Source of the DNA: Henricia sp. BOLD:AAB3569
Taxonomy: Eukaryota > Echinodermata > Asteroidea > Spinulosida > Echinasteridae
DNA: 64,000 nt
Assembly (NCBI GenBank): GCA_037783545.1
Contig: JBBELK010000093.1
Span: 2,418,001-2,482,000, forward strand
Direction of reading: 5' to 3'
Shown: positions 54,901 through 64,000 of the stretch, one piece after another
How positions within the stretch are numbered: position 1 is the first letter of the stretch
How the letters are laid out: each line of letters starts with the position of its first letter
Program-made: the position numbers and the translations under genes
The notes under the pieces: generated by a model
The model's input: only the letters and a program-made list of their open reading frames with translations
The model's database searches: none
Told to the model about the DNA's origin: nothing

Positions 54901-57900
54901 CTGCATAAATGACACTTAAAAGGGGTGAGTATACCCAAGAAACAAAAGACTTTCTCTGTGTTTCTGAGCAGCCCAGTTGCCGGTTAATGCCGGGTAGTTC
55001 GGTATAGAACCGGTTCACGAGCCCAGTAGAACCAGAGCAGAGTGATGAATTTTCTGTGTAATGCCTGGTATCCTACCGTGAACCGTTAACCACCTCTTGA
55101 GGTGGACCATGCAGTGTAATACCGATTGTCTTTTGCAGTAGAAACACAATCGGTGTAACATTTGCCAGGTGCACTCAGTGTGACCCAAATAGCTTTATGT
55201 GCTTCAGCATGTGTGGTTTAATGCCGGGCATCCGGGATTTTATGCTTTAGTGGAAACAGACAACGGAGAACCAGCTAGACAACGGAGAACCAGACAACGG
55301 AGAACCAGTTTACGGGTGGTTAAAATAGCGGACAACAAATACAGAGTATTGCAGAATGCTCAGTAGAAACTAGCTGATTGTGCTAAACACATGACCCACT
55401 GAAATGCTCCAATGAACTTCACAATTAAAGAATGGCAATTGTAACAATACCTTGTAGCACAGGCACTGCCATTTTGTCTCAAAACTAGGTGAAGAATGCA
55501 TTTTACGTCCAGCTTTTTCATTTATTGCCAAAGGAATACATGAGGGAGTTCAAAAACATTCTTCGCCCAATCTTTGAACAATTGCCGTTCTTTGTGAAGT
55601 TAGCATCTATTTTTCAGTTTATTTATTAACAATAATGTACAGGTTGCACTTGTTTAACACAATGTCTTTTGGTTTTTAGTTTACTTCTCCTTTTAAGGAT
55701 AGACTTACATCCAGAAGGTGTGATGCAGCATTCTGAGTGGTCACTATTTCTTTACATAAGGCCTGATAGTCAACTTGCTTTATCCTAAAAGGAATCAGAG
55801 AGAGTTATTGAATTATTGAATTTTTAGCAGTTGTAAGTGCTAAAGTAACTGATACACACGTATGTTCTCAGGGATTTAAAGGCCATCATATCACTTGCAG
55901 ATGAAACTTTTACGAATTCCGGGAACAGCAGCATTAACATATAACTAAAGAATAAATCCATGCATGGTTTTGGTGTTGAATGAATAGTAAAAAGTCATTT
56001 GCAAACAATTTTTAATAAAAGCACCTTCAGTTGGCAATTTCTCCCACAAAGGTACCATTTTACATGGGAAAAATTATGTGAGGTTTGTTACCATTGCTAT
56101 AAACACTTTTAGTCAGGTTTTTCTTGTCAACCCAAGAATTAAAATTTTGGGTCACTGCAAATTATGTAATGGCTTTAATGCCAAGGAGGATTTGCACCTT
56201 CGAGGCATTGTCTTGTCAACTTAATATTTTTTGTTTTATTCATTGTTTTTTTAAATTTAATTTAATTTATTTATTTGATAGGTTTAATAAACACCTCAAA
56301 TCACAGCCCGTAGGCTGAATTGCATAAAGCTTACAAGCATCTTCCACCTAAACATCGAGATACATAGGTGGGTGACGCCATTGGCAGTCGACAGCCAGAG
56401 ACACTGGGAAATCCCTTTTAGGTGCCTTACACAACACACTGCACCAACAGCTATATATCCCTTCCGTGTTTAAGTGCCTAGCTCAAGGGCACAGGTACCA
56501 CGACCGGGTATTGAACCCGCAACCTCGAGTTTGCATCCGAGTGTTGCGAGTTGGTGATGCGAACCACTGGTCCTATTTTGTAACTCCTGAAGTGGACTTT
56601 AAAAAATAATAATATTCCATTGCCCAGTGAGTGGAAAGTGAAAATCTTATTTGCAAATAGTGTTCTTGTGAACCCTGTTCTCGTGTTCTACCAACACAAC
56701 AAAAGAGATTCAAATATGCCCGTAAAGTACAGAGAGAGTTATAACAAAACGTACATACCTTGCATACACTCCATGATCTACTAATGCATCTAGTACTCGT
56801 GAATGCTCCCTTAGTGAAGCAAAGTGTAACCCCATCTGATGAGAGGAAGAAGATCAATAGTTAATCAGTGCAAAATGTTTGTACCTATAAGTCTTTCCAT
56901 GGTAAAGGGGGCATTTAGGCAACACAGACCATATTTTCCAGAAAATACCTTTGTCTGGTCTCAAAATAAAATTAATAAATTTAAGTTGTTCTGAAGAGAT
57001 AACTTAGGCCCAAAAAGGGTTACAAATAGTGTGACAATGTGGCTTTCGAAAAACCCTTTGTACAAATTTCCAATATACACTCGTAACCGGGACGGCCTAA
57101 AATGTAAGTGTCCATTCCGGTTACGAGCGTATATTGGAAATTTGTACACAGGGTTTTTAGAAAGGCATGTTGTCACACTATTTGTAACCCTTTTTGGGCC
57201 TAAGTTAACTCTTCAGAACAACTGACACTTATTCGTTTATTTTGAGACCAGACAAAGGCATTTTCTGGAAAATATGGTCCGTGTTGCCAAAATGCCCCCT
57301 TTTTTTTTTACTGTGGAAAGACTCGCATCACAGATGTCTTTGCAAATATTTGAGATGTTACAAATATCTTGTATTTGCGATGTCAAACATTTGCAAACAT
57401 ATTTGCTCAAAAATATGCGACATCGCAAATATTTGCAAAGGTATAGCTGTGATATGTGATGTTCCTTATGTTTTTCAAAACTTTTGAAGCGTGTCACCCC
57501 ACATGCATGTTTGGTGTGCAGAACTCTACTCAACTATGCATTCCAACGTGCTGCTGTACAAACACATAGCACTAGCAGTTGTCTGATCCACAGTATATGT
57601 TAATCCGTGATATCAAGCATACATGTATAATGCAACTAACCTCCGATTCCTCCTTGGAGATGACAACATATCCATGCTTGTCAAGGAGATAACATTCAAT
57701 AGACTTTATATGAAAGAAATGAAAGAAAGAAATAAGATTAATCAATACTTGCAGCTGAAGCTAAGGTTATCTTTTGGATGACTTGCTTTGATTTTGGCTT
57801 TATTTAATTTGTGTGGTGATCAGGGCTCCGTTCCAAATTGTCGCGAACATTGCAAATGTTTGCAATTTTCGCCAACAACTGGCACCTGGCTTTCCATAGA

Positions 57901-60900
57901 CGAGTGCACATAAGGACTGTAACCAGTTGCGATCGTTGGCAACGTTTGCGTAAGTGGAACGCAGCCCAGGCGCCACTCTAAATATTGCTTGTTACATTGC
58001 TCTATTGTAGAGCATCTGCCGGAAAGTCCGAGGTCTCAGGTTCAAATGATTTTTCTCTTATCCTTTTTCTTTGGTTACTGAGGTGATTAGATACCACATC
58101 AAATATTGCATACTGTAATTTTAACAAAATAATATTTTTTTGTGACACAGTGTATGAATGCTGCTGACAATGGAGGTTATTTAATTTTCTCATGAGTACT
58201 TGCTAACCGAGTACAGATATTTTAAAAACAAAGTATGTGTATGAGTACCAGTTCGAGTTGGGGTACAAGTACAAGTACTCACAAAATGTACTACTTGTAT
58301 GTGCAGCTAATGTGGATCTATCACCAAACTGTCACTCAAGCTTGTTTTTTTAACAATTAAAATACAATTTTGACATTGGCCAACTTAATGACACTTGTGG
58401 GGGGAGAGGGAGGGGGAGGAAGGGGGTGTGGTGGGGCTGTCACTCTGTATGCTAGTATAAACCCACATGCATTCCTACTAAAAAACAAAATAGGCCCCCT
58501 ATTACAGACGGACATAAAATATCCCCACCCCTATTGCGGGTGCGAGTGCCTGCTTTTGAAGGCAAAAAACATCCCCTAACCCTCAAAGAATATCGTCACA
58601 GTCTCATTCGTCGCAATATTTACAGGATATATGGCTCTTTATTTAGAAAGGAAAACACGAAAGGGCCTATTGCTGGAGCGTACATTCTGAAGGGGGGCCT
58701 ATTTGCTCTTTTGCAGGTCCACGCAGACCCGCTTTTGAAGGAAAAAAACACCCCCTAACCCGCAAAATTTGGAACGCACATGGGTTCATACCGGCATACA
58801 GAGTGACTGCCCCCCACCCCCTCCCCCTGGGATATTTGACAACTAACCTCATTAAAGCAGGTAAGATCACAGTCATAAGCTTCTACATTGCAGTCATCCC
58901 GCATCTATGAGTGAACACAAAAGCAACACACCATGGATTAAACTGATGAATGCTATAAGTGTGGTCCATGAAGCCAATTTGGTAGCAGCTTTTAAATAGT
59001 GAAAAATTGCTTTGTCTTTGGTAAATGCCAAACTATAATATACAGTAACTTTCCACGAGGTAGCAGACAAATTAGGTAATTCCTTTGAAGAAGGGGTTTT
59101 AATTCCCCTATATCATCACCATGTGTATCTATGTTTATTTCTCAAAGTATGCCAATATTAAAGTACATGTACATTTGTACATTGCGGCCTCTTACCATCA
59201 GAGTCGTCTCTAAGAGTAGGTCTCTGAGAAAGTGTGAAAGAAATTGCAGGCCGACACCTGCAAAGAACACGATGAAGGAAAGTTAAGCTCTGGACAATAA
59301 TAATGCTGACAATTTGGACTTATATTGGGCATTTATCCGGGAAACCCGCCCAATGCACCTAAAATGTTATTAAACTTGATTATAGTACTTCATATACCAT
59401 CTCAGCTCCATGGGAATATACAGCCCTGGCTGCCTATCAGGCGCTTAATGGTTAATCAGACACATCAACATTTGCTACCCTCTCAGGTACCTAATTAGGA
59501 CTGGTTGAAGAGAAGCAATGTGTGGCAAAGCCAATAATTAAACATTCCTTCAATCAAAAGGAAGGGTAGAGGCTATAATTACTTTTGTAAGTTATACGCT
59601 TGCAAATCCACTCCCCAACAATTTAGATTACATTTAGATTGCTTTCGACCACGTTTAACATTCGGGAATGTTTGGGTGTCAGCAGCCACGCGCAAACACG
59701 CGCGCGCCAATAGACGCACATGAACATGCTTAAAAAATACCCACCAGCGTATTTTCATTCGAAAATGCCGCACACGCGCGCTACGATACGTTTAAAATAT
59801 TGAGCATGTACTCAGCTTGTAAAAAACAAGTGTTTTTACTTGATCACGATTTAGCCTGAAGAAAGACATTTTTATCTTTCTCGATACAACATCCATGGCG
59901 CAACAACATTGAGCAAGGTTAAACAACAGAGGTAAGTGCAACCATGCAATGCGCTTTTCTTGCTCTTTGTGCTGGTTAGCACTCGGGCCACGTGGGTCAT
60001 GATTGTCAAATAACACCCAAAATGGTGGAAGGTGTGACGTCACCGTAAAGCAGTCTATTCCTCTGATCAAAAGGAAGGGGCGGGGTTAATAATCTTACCA
60101 GCTGCAATGCTGTTCCTGCCATTTTTCCTCACAAGGACTGCTGTGCTGGCTGTTACTAGGTGATCTATGCCATCAGAAGTAAAACCGTCTGGATAAAATG
60201 ATATGAATTTCCAGCAATTAGCAATCATGCTTTATTTAAAACCACAGAGATTTCTGATACTGACTTGAAATGCAGGTCCCAGGAAGTTGTTGACCGATAA
60301 TATTCAGATGTTGAATTTGTTTTTTGTTTCAATGGTACAAAATAATATTTTCATTGAAAGACAGAATGTTCCATTCAACAAGGGGGAGCTGAGTTGAACT
60401 TAACATTCTGTCTTTGCCTTGTTGGATGGAACATTCCATCTTTAAACGAATGAAAATATTTGTACCATTGAATTACTGAAAAAATTGATCATTTTTGGAT
60501 TATACAATGCCTGAGGAGATCTTTGTCATTAGATTGTAGGACATTCATTCATTCATTCATTCATTTATTTCCATGCTTCACGGATACAAGAACATGTTTT
60601 CATGTAATAAAATAATTTAAACTTTGGAGTAGACATACATGTACATTCATGAAATGACTTAGAAAGAGCTTAATTGACTTTTAAGAAATGTATGCCGTAA
60701 GCTTTGCAGGTCCTCGGTAGAAAGCCAGATGGGAATATGAAAACTATTTACAGCCCCACTCTATGACACCCATCGCGATACAACAATGCCTGAGTCCAAC
60801 AAAACGAGCATGCAATTGAATGAAATATTAAAAGCCATGTGACCCAAAATTTTCTAATCAAATGACAATTAGTTACTTAGGCATTATATGATGCACAATC

Positions 60901-63038
60901 TATGATTTCAGTTGGCAAACTCATCAACTGCGACGTATACATGAGTATGACAAATAAATTTTAAAGACCGAAATTTCAAACAGAGAGGGAAAACCATAAA
61001 GTAGGGATGAAAACCTCCCAATTCTGTACAAACAGTACATATAGACAATTGATTTGAATAAAGTCCATTTTACCTACCTTCCTGGCTTTGAAGTGGGATG
61101 GAGTAGACAAACTTGTCTGTGGAAACCTCAACTGCACGTTGGTAATACTCTTCCTCAATGGTGTTTGGAGATTCATGTACAAAGTTACTGGAAAAAATAT
61201 ATAAAAAAAGAATTAAACAAAATAAACAAAATCACCATCGGGAGGTTGTGGGTTCAGGCCCTACTACGGTCAATGTGTCCATGTCTCTTGGCAAGGCACT
61301 TAATCCCAATTGCCTCGTCAACCCAAGCGATAATTGGGGAGCTGTCGGGGGAATGCCATAATCTAAGTGCTGATAGGGTCGGCGCCACTGGCCAGGCAGC
61401 CACCTAGTTAAAGAGAAATGGTTCTGGTGATTTCATAAGGGCAGCGATAATGGCCTCGGCGCCTTTGAATAATGGTGTTAGATACTGTGCGCCTTACAAA
61501 TGCTGTTTCATTAAATGTATTATTATTATTAATCCAAGTTTATGCAGTGTATCATTAACACATGCATTCTGTTGCTTCTGCTTCATCTAACGAGTTTGTT
61601 TTGCTGTAGATGCAATTTATGACTACCTCTGGTCCACCCACATTTTATTGCAACCTGTCAGATTTTTCTACAAAAGGTTGTGTGACCGCCCAAATTTTCT
61701 TGTATTTTTTCAAATTATCTTGCACTTTTTGGGGGTCTTCAGACCACCCACTCCCATATAGTGGATGGCAAAAAATTTACTTGGAGATGTTTCCTGTTTA
61801 TAGCCTAATCTGAGAGATATGGTATATGTCACCTTTTTTTGCTGGCCCATGGATTGTGAAACACCCTGGTGAGGCCGCCCTTGGTCCCAATGAAGGACAA
61901 CATCATACTGGCACTAAAAAAAAAAACATAGAAGTGAACATGTATTTAATAAAAAAAATATCCCTGAAACCAAAGATATTTATCGGTATTAATTACCATT
62001 CGAAAAAGCCACAATCATGAGTTGAAGGTGTTGCTGTAGAACTGACAGCCTTAAATATATCATAGTTACAAATGGTTTCCCACATTAACCCTTTTTTTGC
62101 TTTGTTGCCCCTTTTCCATTATTTTATGTAAAGGTGTTGCGCAAAGATGGGTTAAGAATTTGGGGAGTACCGTGGCCAAGGGGTTTAGGCCACTGACTCG
62201 ATCGCAAAATGCAAATGGAAGCACTCAAAGATTGTGGGCTTGAAGCCCCAGTTGCACCATCCTTCGGATGGGATGTAAATCCGTAGGTCCAGTGTGTTGT
62301 GTAATACACTTAAAAGATCCCAGAGCAATCGTTTGCAAAGAAAAGGAGATACTCCCTGTGTTTTTGGCTTGACTGTCATAGGTGCCACCCACCTATGTAT
62401 CTCGATATGTCAGTGGTTCCTGATAATATTAACAGTGCCCTGAGCACCTTGCATGGTGGTTATGTGCGCTATATAAGGCAACACCATTATTATTTACAAG
62501 AAGAATTATCCTGTAGTCATATAGTGCTTTGGCAAAAATAGTAAAAGTTCACAAGGAATCATATCAGCAATGTTAAAAAGGAATGAAGACTGTACTTTTA
62601 ACACAAAACAGGAGGAGTAGCTCAACTTTGCACATGTATGCATACAACGTACATCGATCTCTCAAATATAAAGGGGCCAAAACAAAGCTTATGCTTAAAC
62701 AACTTGGATACTACATTGTGTTTGTGGGCCGTCCATAAAGTACGTACGCACAAAATTCTAACTTTTTAGACTCTACTCCCTCTCCCCCACCCCCCTGTAC
62801 GCATTTGTTGGCAACGATTGTGATGTCATCCATTGACTTTAACATTGCCGTACGCATTGGCACTGACACCACCCTCCCTCCATGTGTACGTACTTTATGG
62901 ACGGCCCCTTACGATAGGACTCCTGGCTCTAATCAGCTACTCACGATGTAGATGCATTGTAGGTTTCTTCCCAGTACCTCATCAGGCCCTGTGTTACATT
63001 GGCATCAAATATCACTTGATTGATCAGTTCAGGATCAC
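48863..63038 (-). CDS. CACNA2D: Voltage-gated calcium channel alpha2delta subunit, C-terminal 14 exons
   Basis: Fourteen phase-consistent exons encode about 412 residues. They match the second half of alpha2delta: DPELINQVIFDANVT, GTKGGLTRVFHNPW, DKFVYSIPL, SDGIDHLVTASTAVLVRKNG, a short CxC-type segment (DDCNVEAYDCDLTC), IECYLLDKHGYVVIS, QVDYQALCKEIVTTQNAA, then the Cys-rich delta region (TYAPCDKEMTY, QKQCDDCKK). The end, RRPEHCFSQHPL + ENSTECGRG followed by a hydrophobic tail, resembles the GPI-attachment region of alpha2delta-3/-4 as I recall it. These extracellular subunits raise surface expression of Cav channels and act at synapses (family knowledge). The VWA/MIDAS and early Cache part lies right of the window or was not found. 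Confidence 0.9.
49097..49518. repeat. TIR element with CAATTCGTC ends
   Basis: tcaattcgtcagtgacacc against ggtgtcacttcgtagtgtca...cgacgaattga. In the last alpha2delta intron. Confidence 0.65.
49969..50244 (-). repeat. SINE, head truncated
   Basis: Plus-strand view begins with the ATT-repeat tail, ctttctggtactgaaaccaa and cttgctcaagggcacaggta. The tRNA head is cut where the MITE at 50291 begins. Confidence 0.6.
50291..51116. repeat. GTTTACACT-family MITE carrying a SINE
   Basis: caccgtgtatacactcgaac against cgaatcgagtgtaaacagg. Inside are ccgcaaaagtcaccacta and other landmarks shared with 1637-2048. Interrupted by the SINE at 50677-51032. Confidence 0.65.
50677..51032 (-). repeat. tRNA-derived SINE, complete, with target duplication
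   Basis: On the minus strand: head gtaccgtggccgagcggttt (Leu/Ser-like A box), B box caggttcgaacctcc, body, then an AAT-repeat tail. CACTTA flanks both sides (50671-50676 and 51033-51038). Confidence 0.8.
51259..51454 (-). CDS. CACNA2D: Alpha2delta exon, delta region
   Basis: Acceptor atttcctgcag, donor gtgagt. HSNLMFLVLDRDCNCD, equivalent to 'NTNLIFIMVESKGTCPCD', and RRRPEHCFSQHPL. Phase 2 to 0. Confidence 0.9.
52381..52495 (-). CDS. CACNA2D: Alpha2delta exon, delta Cys-rich region
   Basis: Acceptor cctgataag, donor gtaagt. YDEVTYAPCDKEMTYYTANS and YIQKQCDDCKK. Phase 1 to 2. Confidence 0.87.
52556..53352. repeat. TIR element with GTTAACAGATCTGTTAAC arrays
   Basis: gggtgaggtcacaattctgt and its inverse close about 800 bases. 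Inside, gttaacagatctgttaac-type palindromes and gtgttagtgttacagatc units recur many times in both orientations. Confidence 0.75.
53647..53705 (-). CDS. CACNA2D: Alpha2delta exon
   Basis: Acceptor cccttctacag, donor gtaagt. VSQLGIYYSWEASYTEAR. Phase 2 to 1. Confidence 0.75.
53784..53953. repeat. Palindromic MITE, ATTGACCCCTTTC family, complete
   Basis: attgacccctttcgaacatg and tggaaaggggtcaat ends; cattttgggagtcaaataat and inverse within. Confidence 0.75.
54027..54079 (-). CDS. CACNA2D: Alpha2delta exon
   Basis: Acceptor tttatttctag, donor gtaagt. MSLSTLLLGFTKQLLL, a hydrophobic helix matching 'AAWSILQQFLLSL'. Phase 0 to 2. Confidence 0.75.
54214..54440 (-). repeat. Possible LINE 3' end with ATGAATGA tail
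   Basis: On the minus strand a non-palindromic stretch ends with agggcataaatgaataaatg, a 4-base-repeat tail typical of some non-LTR retrotransposons. No domain could be confirmed. A similar tail alone is at 60542-60572. Confidence 0.35.
54916..55696. repeat. Large diverged relative of the 4509 MITE family
   Basis: gagtatacccaagaaacaaa near the left and tttacttctccttttaag at the right. Internal arms with ggttaatgccgggt and gcccagt do not occur in the other copies. Confidence 0.5.
55709..55784 (-). CDS. CACNA2D: Alpha2delta exon
   Basis: Acceptor attccttttag, donor gtaagt. IKQVDYQALCKEIVTTQNAA. Phase 2 to 0. A TIR element ends about 13 bases past its donor. Confidence 0.88.
56270..56575 (-). 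repeat. tRNA-derived SINE
   Basis: On the minus strand: degenerate head, B-box-like ggttgcgggttcaatacc, body gctcaagggcaca in inverse and atctcgatgtttaggtggaa, then an A/T-rich tail. Confidence 0.6.
56759..56835 (-). CDS. CACNA2D: Alpha2delta exon
   Basis: Acceptor cctctcatcag, donor gtatgt. MGLHFASLREHSRVLDALVD, GVYAR. Equivalent to 'GRFFGEIDPSLMRHLV'. Phase 0 to 2. Confidence 0.83.
56891..57322. repeat. Long palindrome, family A, copy 3
   Basis: gtctttccatggtaaagggg and inverse, with acaaatttccaatatacact and gttacgagcgtatattggaa about the centre. In an alpha2delta intron. Confidence 0.75.
57641..57703 (-). CDS. CACNA2D: Alpha2delta exon
   Basis: Acceptor tcatataaag, donor gttagt, 21 codons: IECYLLDKHGYVVISKEE, the family's 'DCVILDDGGFLLMAN'. 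Confidence 0.88.
57826..57972. repeat. Small MITE, GGCTGCGTTCCA family
   Basis: ggctccgttccaaattgtcg against gtaagtggaacgcagccc; sister of 5057-5170. Confidence 0.65.
58397..58830. repeat. TIR element with poly-G/poly-C ends
   Basis: gtcactctgtatgctagtat with a G-rich outer end against gcatacagagtgactgcccc with a C-rich end. Ends 17 bases past the donor side of exon 58848. Confidence 0.6.
58848..58904 (-). CDS. CACNA2D: Alpha2delta exon, Cys-rich
   Basis: Acceptor ttcactcatag, donor gttagt, 19 codons: DDCNVEAYDCDLTCFNE. Confidence 0.82.
59196..59257 (-). CDS. CACNA2D: Alpha2delta exon
   Basis: Acceptor ttctttgcag, donor gtaaga. GVGLQFLSHFLRDLLLETT, equivalent to 'VVGIKIDVNSWIENFTKTS'. Phase 1 to 0. 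Confidence 0.85.
60099..60188 (-). CDS. CACNA2D: Alpha2delta exon
   Basis: Acceptor attttatccag, donor gtaaga. GIDHLVTASTAVLVRKNG: the segment where human members have 'ESGIMVSKAVEI'. Phase 1 to 1. Confidence 0.88.
60310..60478. repeat. Inverted repeat
   Basis: ttcaatggtacaaaataata and agacagaatgttccat are matched in inverse at 60405-60470. Confidence 0.55.
61078..61187 (-). CDS. CACNA2D: Alpha2delta exon
   Basis: Acceptor tattttttccag, donor gtaggt. ESPNTIEEEYYQRAVEVSTD then FVYSIPL, parallel to '[21 protein letters not shown]'. Phase 2 to 1. Confidence 0.9.
61236..61520 (+). repeat. SINE, second family
   Basis: aggttgtgggttcaggccc (B box), cttggcaaggcacttaatcc, and an ATT-repeat tail at 61500-61520. 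Confidence 0.5.
61833..61913 (-). CDS. CACNA2D: Alpha2delta exon
   Basis: Acceptor is a T tract then ag; donor aag/gtgaca. SFIGTKGGLTRVFHNPW matches the family's 'VTDGGITRVYP'. Phase 2 to 2. Confidence 0.85.
62159..62495 (+). repeat. tRNA-derived SINE, near complete
   Basis: gtaccgtggccaaggggttt head, gttgcaccatccttcggatg, ggtccagtgtgttgtgtaat, then gctatataaggcaacaccat and an ATT tail. Confidence 0.65.
62725..62911. repeat. MITE, GGCCGTCCATAAAGTACG family, complete
   Basis: gggccgtccataaagtacgt and acgtactttatggacggccc are exact inverses of about 19 bases. Confidence 0.75.
62945..63038 (-). CDS. CACNA2D: Alpha2delta exon
   Basis: Acceptor tttgtatag, donor gtgagt. DPELINQVIFDANVTQGLM parallels the 'ADLINRVLLDAG' stretch of alpha2delta-1. 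Starts in phase 1. Confidence 0.88.
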
Positions 63039-64000
63039 CTATACAAAAACAAATATCAAAATACAGCTACATGTATACAGCACCTGCTGAACACATGCTC
63101 TTTAATTGCTGTTCTTTTATAGTGTAGTTCGTCTGGCTGTGAACATTAATTTTTAAGTTGCAATAAGATACCAGAATGTCTCAACAGGCCTAACGATCCA
63201 TAATGCTGCTACAGATCTCAGGTTTCGTTGTAATGGAGAGATAAAGTACAAACTCATTTCTGCTGCTCCAGTTCAAAATCACCCATGATAGGCTCACTTA
63301 ATAGATACCTCTAAATTTCCCGAGGTTTGTCATTTGGTGAAAGATACGAGAGAGAGAGAGAGGGGAATTTTAAAGGAATTGTCTTGAATGCTTATTTAGA
63401 AAAATACAGTCTATCATACTTTCTGTGAAACATTTATTTCAACAGCTTTGGAATCTGATGCTAAGCAGGGTTGTAGTCGAGACCATAAGACCTTCTTAAT
63501 GACCTTTCTAAAAATTTGCAATTTCTGCATAAAGGCGCCTTTTCTTTGGTCCATTTTTCATCTGTCTTGAGTTTTTCATTCGTTTACGTCTGAATCGCTC
63601 CATTACACACGGAAGAGTGCAGCGCAAATACAACATATGCAAAACGGAAAAAGGCGCCTTAACACTGGAAAAAGGCTCTCCAATATCTACAGTGTTCTCT
63701 GAGTAGTGAAACATATTTAATACCTTCATCGTTTGCACACATCCGTAATCAGATATGTTAAATTATGATGTAATTTTCTGTCAAAGGTTTCAAGATTTTT
63801 TCAACAATATTGGTCATATATACTTAAAGCAATTGTATACATGTAGAACTAATGATGTGTCCATTTCAACCTTTTGTAATTTAAAAGCAATATAAAACGT
63901 ATGACTTATTTAAAAACTGACTGATTTATTGAAACTGCATGAATATGTGATTTCTTTTAGGATGATGACCCAGGGACCGTCAGGTTGAACTAATTTGATA
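63039..64000. other. Right edge, upstream intron of alpha2delta
   Basis: No exon recognised. Holds a GA tract (63347-63362) and an inverted aaaggcgcc pair at 63532 and 63651. The preceding coding exon should lie here or beyond the window. Confidence 0.5.

Noticed and set aside
63508-63738. A basic 76-residue minus-strand frame as the next alpha2delta exon
   Set aside because: It does not resemble the region expected before DPELINQVIF and has repeat-like inverted aaaggcgcc borders.

Overview
The window looks like nuclear DNA of a marine invertebrate deuterostome, most probably an echinoderm. The reasons are small exons (about 50-200 bases) split by kilobase introns with ordinary GT-AG borders, metazoan-only gene families (an IL-17 receptor, an ASB protein, a calcium-channel alpha2delta subunit, a C-type lectin), and an extreme load of short inverted-repeat transposons and tRNA-derived SINEs. 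The species is inferred, not proven.

Four host genes can be read. (1) At 1-1602 on the + strand lies the 3' end of an ankyrin-repeat/SOCS-box (ASB) gene, with the last ankyrin repeats and a textbook SOCS box. (2) At 23837-5835 on the - strand, 17 exons encode 857 residues of an IL-17 receptor. Its cytoplasmic SEFIR region resembles IL-17RA, but four EGF-like domains sit between the two-domain ectodomain and the transmembrane helix. Only the N-terminal signal exon is missing from my model. (3) At 42583-40289 on the - strand, three exons encode a complete 214-residue secreted C-type lectin with EPN and WND motifs; one of its two introns is of the GC-AG class. (4) At 63038-48863 on the - strand are the last 14 exons of a voltage-gated calcium channel alpha2delta subunit, ending in a GPI-anchor signal. 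Splice phases agree at every junction in all four models, which is the main support for them.

The rest is introns and intergenic DNA filled with mobile DNA. A young Ty3/Gypsy-type LTR element (32552-36945, two 913-base LTRs differing at about five sites, 4-base target duplication) sits inside an older repeat whose uninterrupted paralogue lies at 38563-38880. Next to that paralogue is a fragment of a tyrosine-recombinase (DIRS/Ngaro-like) element. Many MITE-like elements can be sorted by their ends and target sites: a TTAA-flanked AGGCCC family, a GGGTCATTC family with 4-base duplications, a TA-flanked family, a GTTTACACT family, a GGCTGCGTTC family, 130-base perfect hairpins clustered at the lectin gene, and ~420-base palindromes. 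Several are nested in one another, giving a relative insertion order.

Functionally, ASB proteins (substrate receptors of Cullin-5 ubiquitin ligases), the IL-17 receptor and the C-type lectin fit innate immunity or signalling, but nothing in the sequence shows that they are co-regulated. The most notable biology is the EGF-bearing IL-17 receptor. I did not find a wholly new multi-gene system.
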